NCBI RefSeq assembly: GCF_025628935.1
Contig: NZ_JAOTIS010000004.1
Span: 115,725-179,724 of the forward strand
Reading direction: 5' to 3'
Length of the DNA: 64,000 nt
From: Macrococcus capreoli
GTDB lineage: Bacteria; Bacillota; Bacilli; Staphylococcales; Staphylococcaceae
The notes beneath the pieces were generated by a model. That model searched no databases and was not told the DNA's origin. It saw only the letters and a program-made list of their open reading frames with translations. A program made the position numbers and the translations under genes. Position 1 is the first letter of the stretch. Each line of letters opens with the position of its first letter. This document shows positions 19,553 to 29,384 of this stretch, piece by piece.

Positions 19553-19802
19553 CATAAACATACGTATAGATGACCATTACGATCAAGTAAATATGATACG
19601 TTGTAATCAGCATTGTTACAGTTGATAGGATTTGTGTCAATCTTGGCACGCGTGTTATTAAGAACAGGATTGAAATAATAAATGCAAAACCTGCCACGAT
19701 AATATGAATACTGAGTAATTGAATTGTATTATTTTGTGTTAAACTCAATATAAAATAACCGTTCGTTAGCATTAAGATTAAAAGTAAGATATTTTTTAAC
19801 AT
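19545..19802 (-). CDS. Small integral membrane protein, unknown
   Basis: 85 residues with three hydrophobic segments (about 5-22, 30-50 and 60-80). The start was set at the ATG on 19802, which has GAGG 7 nt upstream on the minus strand; a longer frame to 19832 lacks such a site. It overlaps the convergent VOC gene by 8 nt. I do not recognise the family. Confidence 0.6.
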   Translation of the reverse strand: MLKNILLLILMLTNGYFILSLTQNNTIQLLSIHIIVAGFAFIISILFLITRVPRLTQILSTVTMLITTYHIYLIVMVIYTYVYVK

Positions 19803-19908
19803 ATTAAGACCTCGTTTTAGTAGATTAATCAATCAATTCTCGGTAAAATTAAACATTAGTTTCATAGATGAAAAGTATTAATCAATAGATTAAATAATAG
19901 CTACATTA

Positions 19909-19938
19909 TAGCAATAAAATAAATAGCAATAAAATAAA
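19909..19938 (+). repeat. Two-copy 15-bp tandem repeat
   Basis: TAGCAATAAAATAAA occurs twice in direct succession in the gap before femX. No function is evident. Confidence 0.8.
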
Positions 19939-19972
19939 TAAATGTTGAGTGACGTATGAAAGGATATTTAAA

Positions 19973-21223
19973 ATGACAATTTCAAAAATGAACATTAGTA
20001 ATGAAGTGCATGACGCGTTCGTCAAAACACATAACAATGGGGATTTACTACAACTGACAGATTGGGCTGTTTCTAAACAATTAACGGGATGGTATTCACG
20101 CCGTATCGCAGTAGGTAGAGATGGAGAAGTGGTTGGTGTAGGGCAATTACTATTTAAGAAAATACCGAAGCTACCCTTTACAATGTGTTATATTTCAAGA
20201 GGATTTGTGGTGGATTATGAGGATACTGAAGCCGTTGAAGCTTTAGTAGAAAATGCGAAAGCTGTTGCGAAACAGGAAAAAGCATATGTCATAAAAATAG
20301 ATCCTGACGTAGAAGTTGAACATATGGGCAATATGGTTGAACATTTACAGCAATTAGGATTTAAACATAGAGGGTTTGGTGAAGGATTAAGTCCAGATTA
20401 TATACAGCCCCGCATGACGATGATTACGGATATTAGCGTGGATGATGATGCATTACTACAATCATTTGAGCGTAATAACCGTTCGAAAGTAAAACGTAGT
20501 CTGAAGATGGGGACAGAATGTTTTAAAGGTACACGCGAAGATTTAAAAACGTTTGCTGAGCTAATGAAAATTACAGGAGAACGTGATGGTTTTTTAACCC
20601 GAGACGTATCATATTTTGAAAATATTTATGATGCACTACATCCGAATGGTGATGCGGAAGTATTTCTGGTGAAACTAGTGCCAGGTAAAGTTATCGACAA
20701 TTTAAAACAAGATATAGGATCGACCGAACGAGAAAAAGAGAAATTATTACAAAAGAAAGATCAGAAAAAAGCACAAAATCAAATCAATGATTTAAATGTA
20801 AAAATGGAAAAGTTGCATAAACAAATTGCAGAATTAGAGCAGTTAAAGACAACACATCCGGAAGGAAAAGTATTGTCTGGTGCACTATTAACATTTGCCG
20901 GTAAGAAGTCATATTATTTATATGGTGCGTCAAGTAACGAATTTAGAGATTATTTACCAAATCACAATATGCAATTTAGCATGATGCAATATGCACGTTC
21001 AGTTGGTGCAACAAGTTATGATTTCGGTGGTACGAATAAAGAACCGGATAAAGATTCGCATTATTTTGGTTTGTGGCAGTTTAAAAAAGTTTGGGGCACA
21101 CACTTAAGTGAAAAAGTGGGCGAGTTTGACTATGTATTAAACCAGCCTGTATATCAGTTAATTGAAGTTGTGAAACCGAAAGTAACAAACCTTAAAAAGA
21201 AAATAAAAATTAAGAAAAAGTAA
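19973..21223 (+). CDS. femX: FemX/FmhB aminoacyltransferase of peptidoglycan cross-bridge synthesis
   Basis: 416 residues, closely similar along its length to staphylococcal FmhB (FemX), which uses glycyl-tRNA to add the first glycine to the lysine of lipid II on the inner face of the membrane. Two GNAT-like halves are interrupted by a charged coiled-coil arm (about residues 240-300) that may contact tRNA; 'SGALLTFAGKKSYYLYGASS' and 'YDFGGTNKEPD' are typical. Start ATG 19973 has AAAGGA 8 nt upstream; an upstream in-frame start at 19949 has no such site. FemX is usually essential. proC follows 32 bp later. Confidence 0.92.
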   Translation: MTISKMNISNEVHDAFVKTHNNGDLLQLTDWAVSKQLTGWYSRRIAVGRDGEVVGVGQLLFKKIPKLPFTMCYISRGFVVDYEDTEAVEALVENAKAVAKQEKAYVIKIDPDVEVEHMGNMVEHLQQLGFKHRGFGEGLSPDYIQPRMTMITDISVDDDALLQSFERNNRSKVKRSLKMGTECFKGTREDLKTFAELMKITGERDGFLTRDVSYFENIYDALHPNGDAEVFLVKLVPGKVIDNLKQDIGSTEREKEKLLQKKDQKKAQNQINDLNVKMEKLHKQIAELEQLKTTHPEGKVLSGALLTFAGKKSYYLYGASSNEFRDYLPNHNMQFSMMQYARSVGATSYDFGGTNKEPDKDSHYFGLWQFKKVWGTHLSEKVGEFDYVLNQPVYQLIEVVKPKVTNLKKKIKIKKK

Positions 21224-21255
21224 AGATAACTATAACAATGAAGAGGTGACATCTG

Positions 21256-22041
21256 TTGAGAATAGCATTTATTGGTGGCGGCAAGATGGTAACAGAAATG
21301 GTAAAAGGATTTAATCGCAGTGGACTGACAAGTGCCGAATTAGGAATATGGATGCGCAATAAAGATAAACTTCAAAACTTTTGTGCGAAAAGAAATATTA
21401 CGCCGTTATCGAAAATGAGTGAAATTGCGCAGTATGATGCAATCGTGTTAGGTGTGACACCGAATAATTATCATGAAGTAACGTCGAAAATGGCGAAACA
21501 TTTGTGTGAACACCATATTATTATTTCGATTGTTGGTGGATTATCGATTCAGGCGATAGATGATGAATTTGATGAACATCCTAAAATTATCCGTGTGATG
21601 CCGAATACGCCAGTTGGGGTAAATGCAGGTGTTCTGGCAATGAGTAAAAATGAGTTTGTTGAGAAAAAAGAAGCAAAGCAAGTTGAAGAAATATTAAAAC
21701 GTTTAGGCTATACACATTGGATTGATGAATCGTTGATGCATTTGATGCCGGCAGTAACGGGATCAAGTCCGACGTTTATCTATATGCTTGTAGAAGCGAT
21801 GGCGGATAATGCAGTTAGCGAAGGGTTGAACCGTGATTTAGCATATCAAATGGTAAGTGAAATGATTATCGGAGCAGGGACGATGGTTCGCCAGACGAAA
21901 CAACATCCGGGCGTACTAAAAGATCAGGTAACAACACCTGGGGGATCAACAATTCAAGGTGTGAAAATGTTAGAAGAAAAAGGCTTTAGAGATGCGATTT
22001 CCAAAGCAATGGATGCCATTAATGAGTTTAATAAAAAATAA
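21256..22041 (+). CDS. proC: Pyrroline-5-carboxylate reductase
   Basis: 261 residues; reduces pyrroline-5-carboxylate to L-proline, the last step of proline synthesis. Dinucleotide motif 'IAFIGGGKM' at the N-terminus and the C-terminal family signature region 'HPGVLKDQVTTPGGSTIQG' (about 216-234). It begins with TTG, supported by GAGGTG 7 nt upstream. A strong terminator follows. Confidence 0.93.
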   Translation: MRIAFIGGGKMVTEMVKGFNRSGLTSAELGIWMRNKDKLQNFCAKRNITPLSKMSEIAQYDAIVLGVTPNNYHEVTSKMAKHLCEHHIIISIVGGLSIQAIDDEFDEHPKIIRVMPNTPVGVNAGVLAMSKNEFVEKKEAKQVEEILKRLGYTHWIDESLMHLMPAVTGSSPTFIYMLVEAMADNAVSEGLNRDLAYQMVSEMIIGAGTMVRQTKQHPGVLKDQVTTPGGSTIQGVKMLEEKGFRDAISKAMDAINEFNKK

Positions 22042-22084
22042 AAACGATTCCGGATACTCCAAGTATCCGGAATCGTTTTTACTT
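22041..22084. terminator. Bidirectional terminator between proC and the convergent small gene
   Basis: An 18-bp perfect stem (AAAACGATTCCGGATACT and its complement) with a three-base loop, A-rich on one side and T-rich on the other. Confidence 0.9.
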
Positions 22085-22093
22085 TTTGCTATA

Positions 22094-22405
22094 TTAACTC
22101 AATATATTAAAAAGCGATTGTTTCGTATTCATGTATAAAAATGGATTAACGAAAGTGACATATAATATAAACAAGAAATTAAAAACGCTTAACGAAGTAA
22201 GAAAAATCGCTAATAAACGATAGGATAAATTTTTAGATAATGTTGGATCATCTGAGAAATGGAAATGGACGCCCATTAAAAAAGTTACGATACAAAATAT
22301 TAACCAAAAATAAATTGTTAAAAAGATAATTCCGCTATGAATAAAGTAACTTAATAAAAATACGATATGCATGACGATTAATAAAGTCATCATAACTTTT
22401 TGCAT
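22094..22405 (-). CDS. Small integral membrane protein, unknown
   Basis: 103 residues, three to four hydrophobic segments (about 3-22, 25-45, 64-90). A perfect GGAGGAGAAATT ribosome binding region precedes the ATG on the minus strand. No family recognised. It is divergent from the dehydrogenase gene at 22482. Confidence 0.65.
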   Translation of the reverse strand: MQKVMMTLLIVMHIVFLLSYFIHSGIIFLTIYFWLIFCIVTFLMGVHFHFSDDPTLSKNLSYRLLAIFLTSLSVFNFLFILYVTFVNPFLYMNTKQSLFNILS

Positions 22406-22481
22406 AATTTCTCCTCCAATCTATTATAATTGTAATATATATTGCGTGAGAAAAATATAAAAATATGAAGAGGTGTGTAGG

Positions 22482-23336
22482 ATGAATATTGGATTTATCG
22501 GAACAGGTGTAATGGGAAGTAGTATGGCTGCGCATATTGGAGAGTCGCTATTTGTTTATAACAGAACGAAAGATAAAGCAACACAATTAATCAACGATGG
22601 CGCTGTTTGGTGTGAAACGCCTAAAGCAGTTGTCGCATCTGCAGACATCGTCTTTACAATGCTAGGCTACCCAGATGATGTCGAACATATATATTTAGGT
22701 GAGGATGGTTTAATTACGCATGGTCAATCCGGACAAATATTGGTTGATTGTACAACGAGTAGTCCTGAATTAGCAATGCGTTTATATGAAGCTGGACAAA
22801 CTAAAGGCATTGAAGTGTTAGATGCACCAGTAAGCGGTGGTGATGTTGGGGCGAAAAATGGCACGTTATCAGTCATGGTCGGTGGTAATGAAAGTGCATT
22901 TAAACAAGTGAAGCCTTTACTGGAACGTTTCGGTGCTTCAATTTCATATTTTGGTCCTGCAGGCAGTGGACAACATACAAAGATGGCGAATCAAATTGCT
23001 ATTGCCTCAAATATGTTAGGTGTTGCAGAAAGTTTGTATTATGCCAAATCAGCAGGGTTAGATGTTGAGAAAGTGCTTGAAACAATTGCTAAAGGTGCTG
23101 CAGGTAGTTGGTCATTATCCAATTTAGCACCACGTATGTTAAAAGGTGATTATGCGCCAGGGTTTTATACACATCATTTCTTAAAGGATATGAAGATCGC
23201 GTTATCAGAAGCAGAAAAAATGAAGATTAAATTACCGGGATTAAACTTAGCTTATCAGTTATATGATGCATTATCAGATGAACTTAAACAATCGACTGGC
23301 ACTCATATCATATACGAAAAATATACTTCACATTAA
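22482..23336 (+). CDS. NAD(P)-dependent beta-hydroxyacid dehydrogenase (3-hydroxyisobutyrate dehydrogenase family)
   Basis: 284 residues. Rossmann motif GFIGTGVMGSSMA (4-16), substrate signature 'DAPVSGGDVGA' (about 117-127) and catalytic Lys in 'GQHTKMANQ' (about 166-174). Family members reduce or oxidise small beta-hydroxyacids such as 3-hydroxyisobutyrate, tartronate semialdehyde or succinic semialdehyde; the substrate here is unknown. ATG 22482 chosen because AGAGG lies 8 nt upstream; a GTG at 22473 overlaps that site. Confidence 0.85.
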   Translation: MNIGFIGTGVMGSSMAAHIGESLFVYNRTKDKATQLINDGAVWCETPKAVVASADIVFTMLGYPDDVEHIYLGEDGLITHGQSGQILVDCTTSSPELAMRLYEAGQTKGIEVLDAPVSGGDVGAKNGTLSVMVGGNESAFKQVKPLLERFGASISYFGPAGSGQHTKMANQIAIASNMLGVAESLYYAKSAGLDVEKVLETIAKGAAGSWSLSNLAPRMLKGDYAPGFYTHHFLKDMKIALSEAEKMKIKLPGLNLAYQLYDALSDELKQSTGTHIIYEKYTSH

Positions 23337-23440
23337 GTATTTTAAGATTTAATAAATTTTATGTGTTTTAAGTGCTTTATGTGTTTGAATCATGTAAAAT
23401 TGCCTAATGATAGGAAGAAAAATTGAACGGAGGAAAAGTC

Positions 23441-26400
23441 TTGATTAAGAAAATAATTGATTTTTCACTGCATAATAAATTAGCAATTTGGCTAATGACT
23501 TTAATCGTCTTAGCATCGGGTGTTTATAGTGCAATGAAAATGAAAATGGAAATGTTACCAAGTATGTCTACACCGGTCATTTCTATTACAACACCGTATC
23601 CAGGTGCAACACCTGAAGATGTATTAAACGGTATAACCGATCCAATTGAAAAGAAAGTAAAGAATTTATCTGGCGTTGAAAAAGTTACGAGTCAATCTTT
23701 AGAAAATGCTTCTGCAGTGACTGTACAGTATAAATTCGGTACAGATATGGATAAAGCACAAGCCGAATTAGAGAAACAGATTGATAAAGTGAAGTTGCCG
23801 GAAGGTGTGCAGGATAAACAAATTTCTCAAATGTCGATGTATACATTTCCGATTATTAGTTACTCCATTTCAAGTAACAAATCAGATATCAAGACATTAA
23901 CAGAAAAAATTAAAAAAGATTTAGTGCCAGAGATTGAAGGGATAGAAGGCGTTACGAATGTAACTTTCTCTGGACAAGAAGTTGAACAAGTTGAGCTTCA
24001 GTTTGATGAAAAGAAATTAAAAGAAAATAAATTAACTGAAGAAAGTGTACTGCAATTTATTAAAGGTGCAACGATGGATGCACCACTTGGTTTATATACA
24101 TTCGGTAATGATTTAAAGAGTATTATCGTGAATGGTCAGTTTACGAATGTTGATGCTTTAAAGTCATTGAAGATTCCGGTTACAGATGCAACTGGACAAA
24201 GTGGACAATCACAAATGCCACAAGACCCTGCAGCTCAAAAAGCAATGATGGAAGCAATGCAAAATGCTAAAATACCGACTGTAAAATTATCAGATGTAGC
24301 TGAAATTAAGACTGTTCAAAGTCGTGAGTCAATTTCTAAAACGAATGGTAAAGATTCATTAAGCATTCAAGTCATTAAATCGGACGACGCGAATACGGTC
24401 ACTTTAGCAAATGAAGTTAAAGATAAAGTGAAAAAATTTAAGCAAAACAATCCTGATATGGATGCTGTATTGATGATGGATCAGGCAAAGCCAATTGAAG
24501 ATTCTGTAAAAACAATGGCAGAGAAAGCGATTATCGGTGCAGTATTTGCGGTGATTATGATATTAATCTTCTTAAGAAATATTCGTTCGACATTAATAGC
24601 CGTCGTATCAATTCCAATGTCTATTTTAATGGCGATGCTTATTTTAAAACAGATGGATATTTCACTGAACATTATGACGTTAGGTGCAATGACAGTCGCG
24701 ATTGGACGTGTAATTGATGACTCAATCGTTGTTATTGAGAATATATTCAGACGTATGTCATTAAAAGGAGAAAGATTAAGTGGATTTGAACTGATCAGCA
24801 GTGCTACGAAAGAAATGTTTGTACCGATTATGAGTTCAACGATGGTAACCATTGCGGTATTTTTACCACTCGCTTTAGTTTCAGGTTCAATCGGTGAAAT
24901 CTTTAGACCGTTTGCGTGGACGGTAGTATTTGCATTACTTGCATCTTTGTTAATTGCCATTACGATTGTTCCGATGCTTGCTCATACATTCTTCAAACAT
25001 GGGATTAAAGGACATCATGATGATGAAACGAAAGTTGGTAGAATCGCTGGGTTCTATCGCAAAATATTAGATTGGTCATTAAGACATAAAGCAATCGTTT
25101 CTGCATTAAGTATTCTATTGTTAGTCGGAAGTTTATGTTTAACACCGTTTTTAGGGACATCGTTTATTTCGACAGGTGAGGATAAATTACTTGCCTTAAC
25201 TTATAAACCTAAACCAGGCGAGAAAGAAGAAGATGTCGTTAAAAAAGGTGAAGCAGTGCAAAAAATGCTCGCTGAAAATAAAAATGTCGTCAATACACAA
25301 TTCTCAGTTGGTGGTAAAAATCCATTCAATCCGATTGCTTCAAATGATATGGCAATGATGGTTGAATACAAGAAAGATACACCGAACTGGGAAGGTGAGG
25401 CTGACAGAGTCTTATCCAAAATTGCAAAGCTGAATCATTCTGGAGACTGGAAGAACCAGGACTTTGCAACAGGTGGGGCAACGAATGCTGTAACAGTTAC
25501 AGTGAACGGACCATCGACAGATGCGATTCGTCCTGTTGTTCAAGATTTAGAACAATCATTAAAAGATGTAAAATCACTTACAAACGTGACAACATCTTTA
25601 TCGGATAGTTACGATGCATATACGTTAAAAGTTGATCACAATAAATTATCAGAGCTTGGGCTAACAGCGGGTCAAATTGCGCTTGCATTAAATCAGCGAA
25701 GTGAAGACAAAGTCGTTACGAAAGTCGGTACAAGTGGTCAATCGACTGAAGTAATATTAACAAAGAAGAAAGAAAATAACTGGACGAAAGAAAAGTTAGA
25801 GAATACGAAAATAACATCTCCTCTTGGTAAAGAAGTGAAATTGAGTGATGTTGTGACGATTAAAGAAACAAAAACTTCAGATACAATTAAAAGACAAGAC
25901 GGCAATATATCAGCTTCTGTAGAAGGTAAGATTAAAGGTAAAGACGTAGGTAAAGCAACGCAGGAAGTCACTGAAAAAGTTGCTAAAATAAAACATCCAG
26001 GCAATGTTGATGTACATGTGGGTGGTACGAGCGAAGATATTGGCGATAGCTTCTCACAATTAGGGCTTGCAATGCTTGCTGCAATTGGAATTGTATACTT
26101 AATCTTAGTATTAACGTTTAAAGGTGGTTTAGCACCGTTAGCCATTCTTTTCTCATTACCATTTACGATTATCGGTGTAATCTTAGGGTTGCTTATATTC
26201 AAAGAAACGTTATCTGTACCTTCTATGATTGGGATGTTAATGTTGATTGGTATCGTTGTAACGAATGCTATCGTATTAATTGACCGCGTTATTAATAAAG
26301 AGGCGGAAGGATTATCGACACGAGATGCAATACTTGAAGCAGCAACAACGCGTGTGCGCCCGATTTTAATGACTGCTCTTGCAACAGTGGGTGCATTAAT

Positions 26401-26599
26401 GCCTTTATTATTCGGCGGAGATGGTTCAGTATTAATTTCTAAAGCGTTAGCAGTTACAGTGATTGGTGGTTTAACATCATCAACGTTACTTACATTGATT
26501 GTAGTACCAATTGTTTATGAACTATTGATGGGCGTCCGTCGTAAATTCACGAAACGTAATAAGCGAGTACCATCAAACGTAACGATTATTAACAAATAA
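23441..26599 (+). CDS. RND-type multidrug/lipid efflux permease (HAE-1-like, SwrC/AcrB type)
   Basis: 1,052 residues, normal for HAE-1 RND pumps: a first membrane helix at about 10-30, two large extracytoplasmic loops (about 35-335 and 555-840), and two groups of membrane helices (about 336-535 and 850-1030). The proton-relay motif 'AIGRVIDDSIVVIENI' with two Asp lies in TM4 (about 405-420). Gram-positive relatives such as Bacillus SwrC export surfactants, fatty acids or drugs without an outer-membrane partner. The start is TTG 23441, after CGGAGGA. No regulator or adaptor gene is adjacent; it stands alone. Confidence 0.88.
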   Translation: MIKKIIDFSLHNKLAIWLMTLIVLASGVYSAMKMKMEMLPSMSTPVISITTPYPGATPEDVLNGITDPIEKKVKNLSGVEKVTSQSLENASAVTVQYKFGTDMDKAQAELEKQIDKVKLPEGVQDKQISQMSMYTFPIISYSISSNKSDIKTLTEKIKKDLVPEIEGIEGVTNVTFSGQEVEQVELQFDEKKLKENKLTEESVLQFIKGATMDAPLGLYTFGNDLKSIIVNGQFTNVDALKSLKIPVTDATGQSGQSQMPQDPAAQKAMMEAMQNAKIPTVKLSDVAEIKTVQSRESISKTNGKDSLSIQVIKSDDANTVTLANEVKDKVKKFKQNNPDMDAVLMMDQAKPIEDSVKTMAEKAIIGAVFAVIMILIFLRNIRSTLIAVVSIPMSILMAMLILKQMDISLNIMTLGAMTVAIGRVIDDSIVVIENIFRRMSLKGERLSGFELISSATKEMFVPIMSSTMVTIAVFLPLALVSGSIGEIFRPFAWTVVFALLASLLIAITIVPMLAHTFFKHGIKGHHDDETKVGRIAGFYRKILDWSLRHKAIVSALSILLLVGSLCLTPFLGTSFISTGEDKLLALTYKPKPGEKEEDVVKKGEAVQKMLAENKNVVNTQFSVGGKNPFNPIASNDMAMMVEYKKDTPNWEGEADRVLSKIAKLNHSGDWKNQDFATGGATNAVTVTVNGPSTDAIRPVVQDLEQSLKDVKSLTNVTTSLSDSYDAYTLKVDHNKLSELGLTAGQIALALNQRSEDKVVTKVGTSGQSTEVILTKKKENNWTKEKLENTKITSPLGKEVKLSDVVTIKETKTSDTIKRQDGNISASVEGKIKGKDVGKATQEVTEKVAKIKHPGNVDVHVGGTSEDIGDSFSQLGLAMLAAIGIVYLILVLTFKGGLAPLAILFSLPFTIIGVILGLLIFKETLSVPSMIGMLMLIGIVVTNAIVLIDRVINKEAEGLSTRDAILEAATTRVRPILMTALATVGALMPLLFGGDGSVLISKALAVTVIGGLTSSTLLTLIVVPIVYELLMGVRRKFTKRNKRVPSNVTIINK

Positions 26600-26614
26600 A
26601 TATAACAGAATTGG

Positions 26615-26643
26615 TTGACAATTCGGAATTTGAATAATAATAT
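26615..26643 (+). promoter_or_regulatory. Sigma-A promoter of the met operon
   Basis: A perfect TTGACA at 26615-26620 and TAATAT at 26638-26643, 17 bp apart, just upstream of the S-box leader. Confidence 0.7.
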
Positions 26644-26663
26644 TATTATCATAACAAATTAAA

Positions 26664-26815
26664 TATCTTATCCAGAGAGATGGAGGGAATTGGCCCTGTG
26701 AAGTCTCAGCAGCGGGCTCGTAAGAGTACTGTGCTAAATCCAACAAGCGAAAAGCTTGATAGATAAGTGACTCATACAAACGTCATTGCTATTAAGCAGT
26801 GACGTTTTTTTCTTT
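26664..26815 (+). ncRNA. SAM-I (S-box) riboswitch with terminator
   Basis: Classic S-box: closing stem CTTATC (26667-26672) with GATAAG (26762-26767), the conserved GAGAGATGGAGGGA and 'CAGCAGCGGGCTC' stretches, and 'GTGCTAAATCC' core. It is followed by an intrinsic terminator: AACGTCATTGCT (26779-26790) pairing with AGCAGTGACGTT (26795-26806) and a T7 run. High S-adenosylmethionine should favour termination and shut off metNIQ and the aminotransferase downstream. Confidence 0.95.
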
Positions 26816-26839
26816 GGATAGATAGTGGGGGGATAATGT

Positions 26840-27850
26840 GTGTCAATACAGTTTATTGATGTGAGTAAAACGTACAGAAGAAATGGCAAGACAACACAAG
26901 CATTAAAGGATATTTATTTAACCATTCCAACCGGTAAAATATTCGGTCTTATAGGATATAGTGGCGCCGGCAAAAGCACATTGCTTCGCACCATTAACCT
27001 GCTCGAGCGACCAACGAGTGGACAAGTAATCATCAATGATGTAGATATGACCAGACTTACAAAGCAGCAACTGCAAAAGCAGCGTTTAAATATCGGAATG
27101 ATCTTCCAGCAATTTAATTTAATTCAGTCAAAGACGGTAGCTGAAAATATTGCATTCAGTTTAAAGGCAGCAAATTTTCCGAAAGCGCAATATGATACAC
27201 GCATTGCGGAGTTGCTCGAATTGGTTGGCTTAAGTCATCGCAAAGATAGTTATCCGAGAGAACTGTCTGGTGGACAGAAACAACGTGTCGGAATTGCGCG
27301 TGCACTAGCAAATAATCCAGAAATTCTACTATGTGACGAAGCGACGAGTGCACTTGATCCTGAAACAACTAAGAGCATATTAAATTTAATAAAAGATATC
27401 AATCAGAAACTGGGTATCACTGTCGTAGTGATAACACATGAAATGGACGTTATTAAAGAAATTTGCGATGAAGTTGCCGTTATGGATGGTGGTGTAATAG
27501 TAGAACATGCTGATGTATTTACAGTGTTCTCAAATCCACAAAGTGACTTAACACGACATTTTGTTAATGATATTTATCATTTAGAATTACCTGAGCAATA
27601 TAAACAATCTAATGATGATAGTAAAGAAATCATTACAATTAAATTCATTGGAGATAGTGCAGAAAGTGCTTTTATTAATAATTTATATAAAAAATTTAAT
27701 TGTGATATATCCATTATTCAAGGACGTATTGAATATATACAAAATCAGCCCATCGGTATTTTAACTTTTGAAGTATCCGGGAGTGCTGAAGAACGCCTAG
27801 CAATCAATACATATATTTCTAAATCTACTGGTATCGAGAGGGTGGCATAG
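26840..27850 (+). CDS. metN: Methionine ABC transporter ATPase
   Basis: 336 residues: Walker A GYSGAGKST (about 38-46), signature LSGGQKQR (about 141), Walker B 'LLCDEATSALD', and a C-terminal NIL/ACT-like regulatory domain (about 255-336) typical of MetN, which senses methionine. Start GTG 26840 is placed 7 nt after GGGGGGA. First gene under the SAM riboswitch; it ends one base before metI. Confidence 0.92.
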   Translation: MSIQFIDVSKTYRRNGKTTQALKDIYLTIPTGKIFGLIGYSGAGKSTLLRTINLLERPTSGQVIINDVDMTRLTKQQLQKQRLNIGMIFQQFNLIQSKTVAENIAFSLKAANFPKAQYDTRIAELLELVGLSHRKDSYPRELSGGQKQRVGIARALANNPEILLCDEATSALDPETTKSILNLIKDINQKLGITVVVITHEMDVIKEICDEVAVMDGGVIVEHADVFTVFSNPQSDLTRHFVNDIYHLELPEQYKQSNDDSKEIITIKFIGDSAESAFINNLYKKFNCDISIIQGRIEYIQNQPIGILTFEVSGSAEERLAINTYISKSTGIERVA

Positions 27851-27851
27851 C

Positions 27852-28514
27852 ATGCGTGAACAATTTCAGACGTTATTACCGGAACTTTATAAAGCGTTTT
27901 TAGAAACAATATTAATGTCGAGTATCGCCATTACATTGTCGGTATTAATTGGTTTGCCACTCGGTATCTTATTGTATTTAACGCGTCATCACTTATTATT
28001 GCCGAATGGGCCAATTCATTCGATTGTAGGATTTATTGTTAATATTATTCGTTCATTTCCATTTATTATTCTTATGGTAGCAATACTCCCGTTTGCGACT
28101 AAAATAGTTGGACAGTCACATGGGCCGTATGTTGCGAGTGTGGCATTAACACTTGCCGCAGTGCCTTTATTCGCAAGGTTGATAGAAACTTCTTTAAAAG
28201 AAGTAGACAAAGGTGTTATTGAAGCATGTGTTGCAACAGGCGCACCATTGAAACAAATCATTACAGATGTATTAATTCCGGAAAGTATGTCAGGTATATT
28301 CCAGGCAATAACGTTATCAATCATCAGCATATTAGCGTATAGTGCTACAGCTGGTGTCATTGGTGGTGGAGGTATTGGTGATCTTGCCATCCGATACGGG
28401 TACTATCGATATGACAATGTCACAATGTTCGTCACAGTCGTCATATTAATTGCGTTAGTACAACTCATTCAAGTGACTGGTGATTTCATCAGTAAACGTG
28501 TAGATAAACGATAA
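27852..28514 (+). CDS. metI: Methionine ABC transporter permease
   Basis: 220 residues, five membrane helices, the MetI-type permease with an EAA-like coupling loop 'EACVATGAPLKQIITDVLIPESM' (split near residues 127-149). It forms the membrane channel with MetN. Two-base gap to metN and 22-base gap to metQ show one operon. Confidence 0.92.
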   Translation: MREQFQTLLPELYKAFLETILMSSIAITLSVLIGLPLGILLYLTRHHLLLPNGPIHSIVGFIVNIIRSFPFIILMVAILPFATKIVGQSHGPYVASVALTLAAVPLFARLIETSLKEVDKGVIEACVATGAPLKQIITDVLIPESMSGIFQAITLSIISILAYSATAGVIGGGGIGDLAIRYGYYRYDNVTMFVTVVILIALVQLIQVTGDFISKRVDKR

Positions 28515-28536
28515 TTGATAAAGGAGTTAAGAATAG

Positions 28537-29373
28537 ATGAAGAATATAGTTATTTTTATTTTATCAGCAATAATCGTCGTGTTAGGATCAAGTATATTAC
28601 TTGATAAAGGTAATCCATTTGTAAAGGGGAACGACTCTAAAGCAGCAGAAAGCGACAAAGGTAAGGTTACAATCGGTGCTACGAGTGGACCGTATGCAGA
28701 TATGGTGAAAAAAGCAATTCAACCTGGTTTAGAAAAGTTAGGGTATAAAGTAGAACTTGTTGAGTATTCAGACTATATACAACCAAATAAAGCTTTAGCA
28801 AAAGGTGATTTAGACGCAAACTTATATCAGCATCAAGAGTTTACAAAGATGTTTAATAAAGAAAATCATACGAATTTAGTACCGACCGGGCAAGTACCTA
28901 CAGCGCCTATGGGCATTTATTCTGGAAAATATCAATCATTTGATGAAGTGCCAGATGGCGCAGAAATTGCCATTCCGAATGATCCGGTGAATGCAGCGCG
29001 TGCTTTTAAAACATTAAAGCTAGCACATTTAATCGATATTAAACCTGGGACAAATGAATTAACGATTTCTGAGCGTGATGTCATTACTAATAAGAAGCAC
29101 TTAAAGTTCGTTTCGATTGAGGCAGCACAATTACCGCGCAGTAAAGATAGTATTGGATTATCTGCTGTACCTGGAAACTATGCATTAGCTTCAAAGATGG
29201 CGTTAAAGTCAGCGTTACAACTTGAGAAAATGGACGAACATTACCGCAATAGAATTGTGGTGGATAAAAAGAATGAAAACAGTACTATCACGAAAGATAT
29301 TAATAAAGTGATTCAATCTAAAGAATTTTATAAAGTGATTGATACTTCATTTGTTGGATTTGATAAACCGTAG
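28537..29373 (+). CDS. metQ: Methionine-binding protein (NlpA/MetQ family) lacking a lipobox cysteine
   Basis: 278 residues of the NlpA family, the substrate-capture component for D/L-methionine. Family landmarks: 'VTIGATSGPYADMV', 'YSDYIQPNKALAKGDLDAN' and 'AIPNDPVNAARA'. The N-terminus is a hydrophobic helix (3-24) but reads VVLGSS where a lipobox would have Cys; no Cys occurs in the first 40 residues. It may stay anchored by an uncleaved signal helix. Start ATG has AAGGAG upstream. Sits between metI and the aminotransferase gene in the SAM-controlled operon. Confidence 0.88.
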   Translation: MKNIVIFILSAIIVVLGSSILLDKGNPFVKGNDSKAAESDKGKVTIGATSGPYADMVKKAIQPGLEKLGYKVELVEYSDYIQPNKALAKGDLDANLYQHQEFTKMFNKENHTNLVPTGQVPTAPMGIYSGKYQSFDEVPDGAEIAIPNDPVNAARAFKTLKLAHLIDIKPGTNELTISERDVITNKKHLKFVSIEAAQLPRSKDSIGLSAVPGNYALASKMALKSALQLEKMDEHYRNRIVVDKKNENSTITKDINKVIQSKEFYKVIDTSFVGFDKP

Positions 29374-29384
29374 GAGGAATAATA

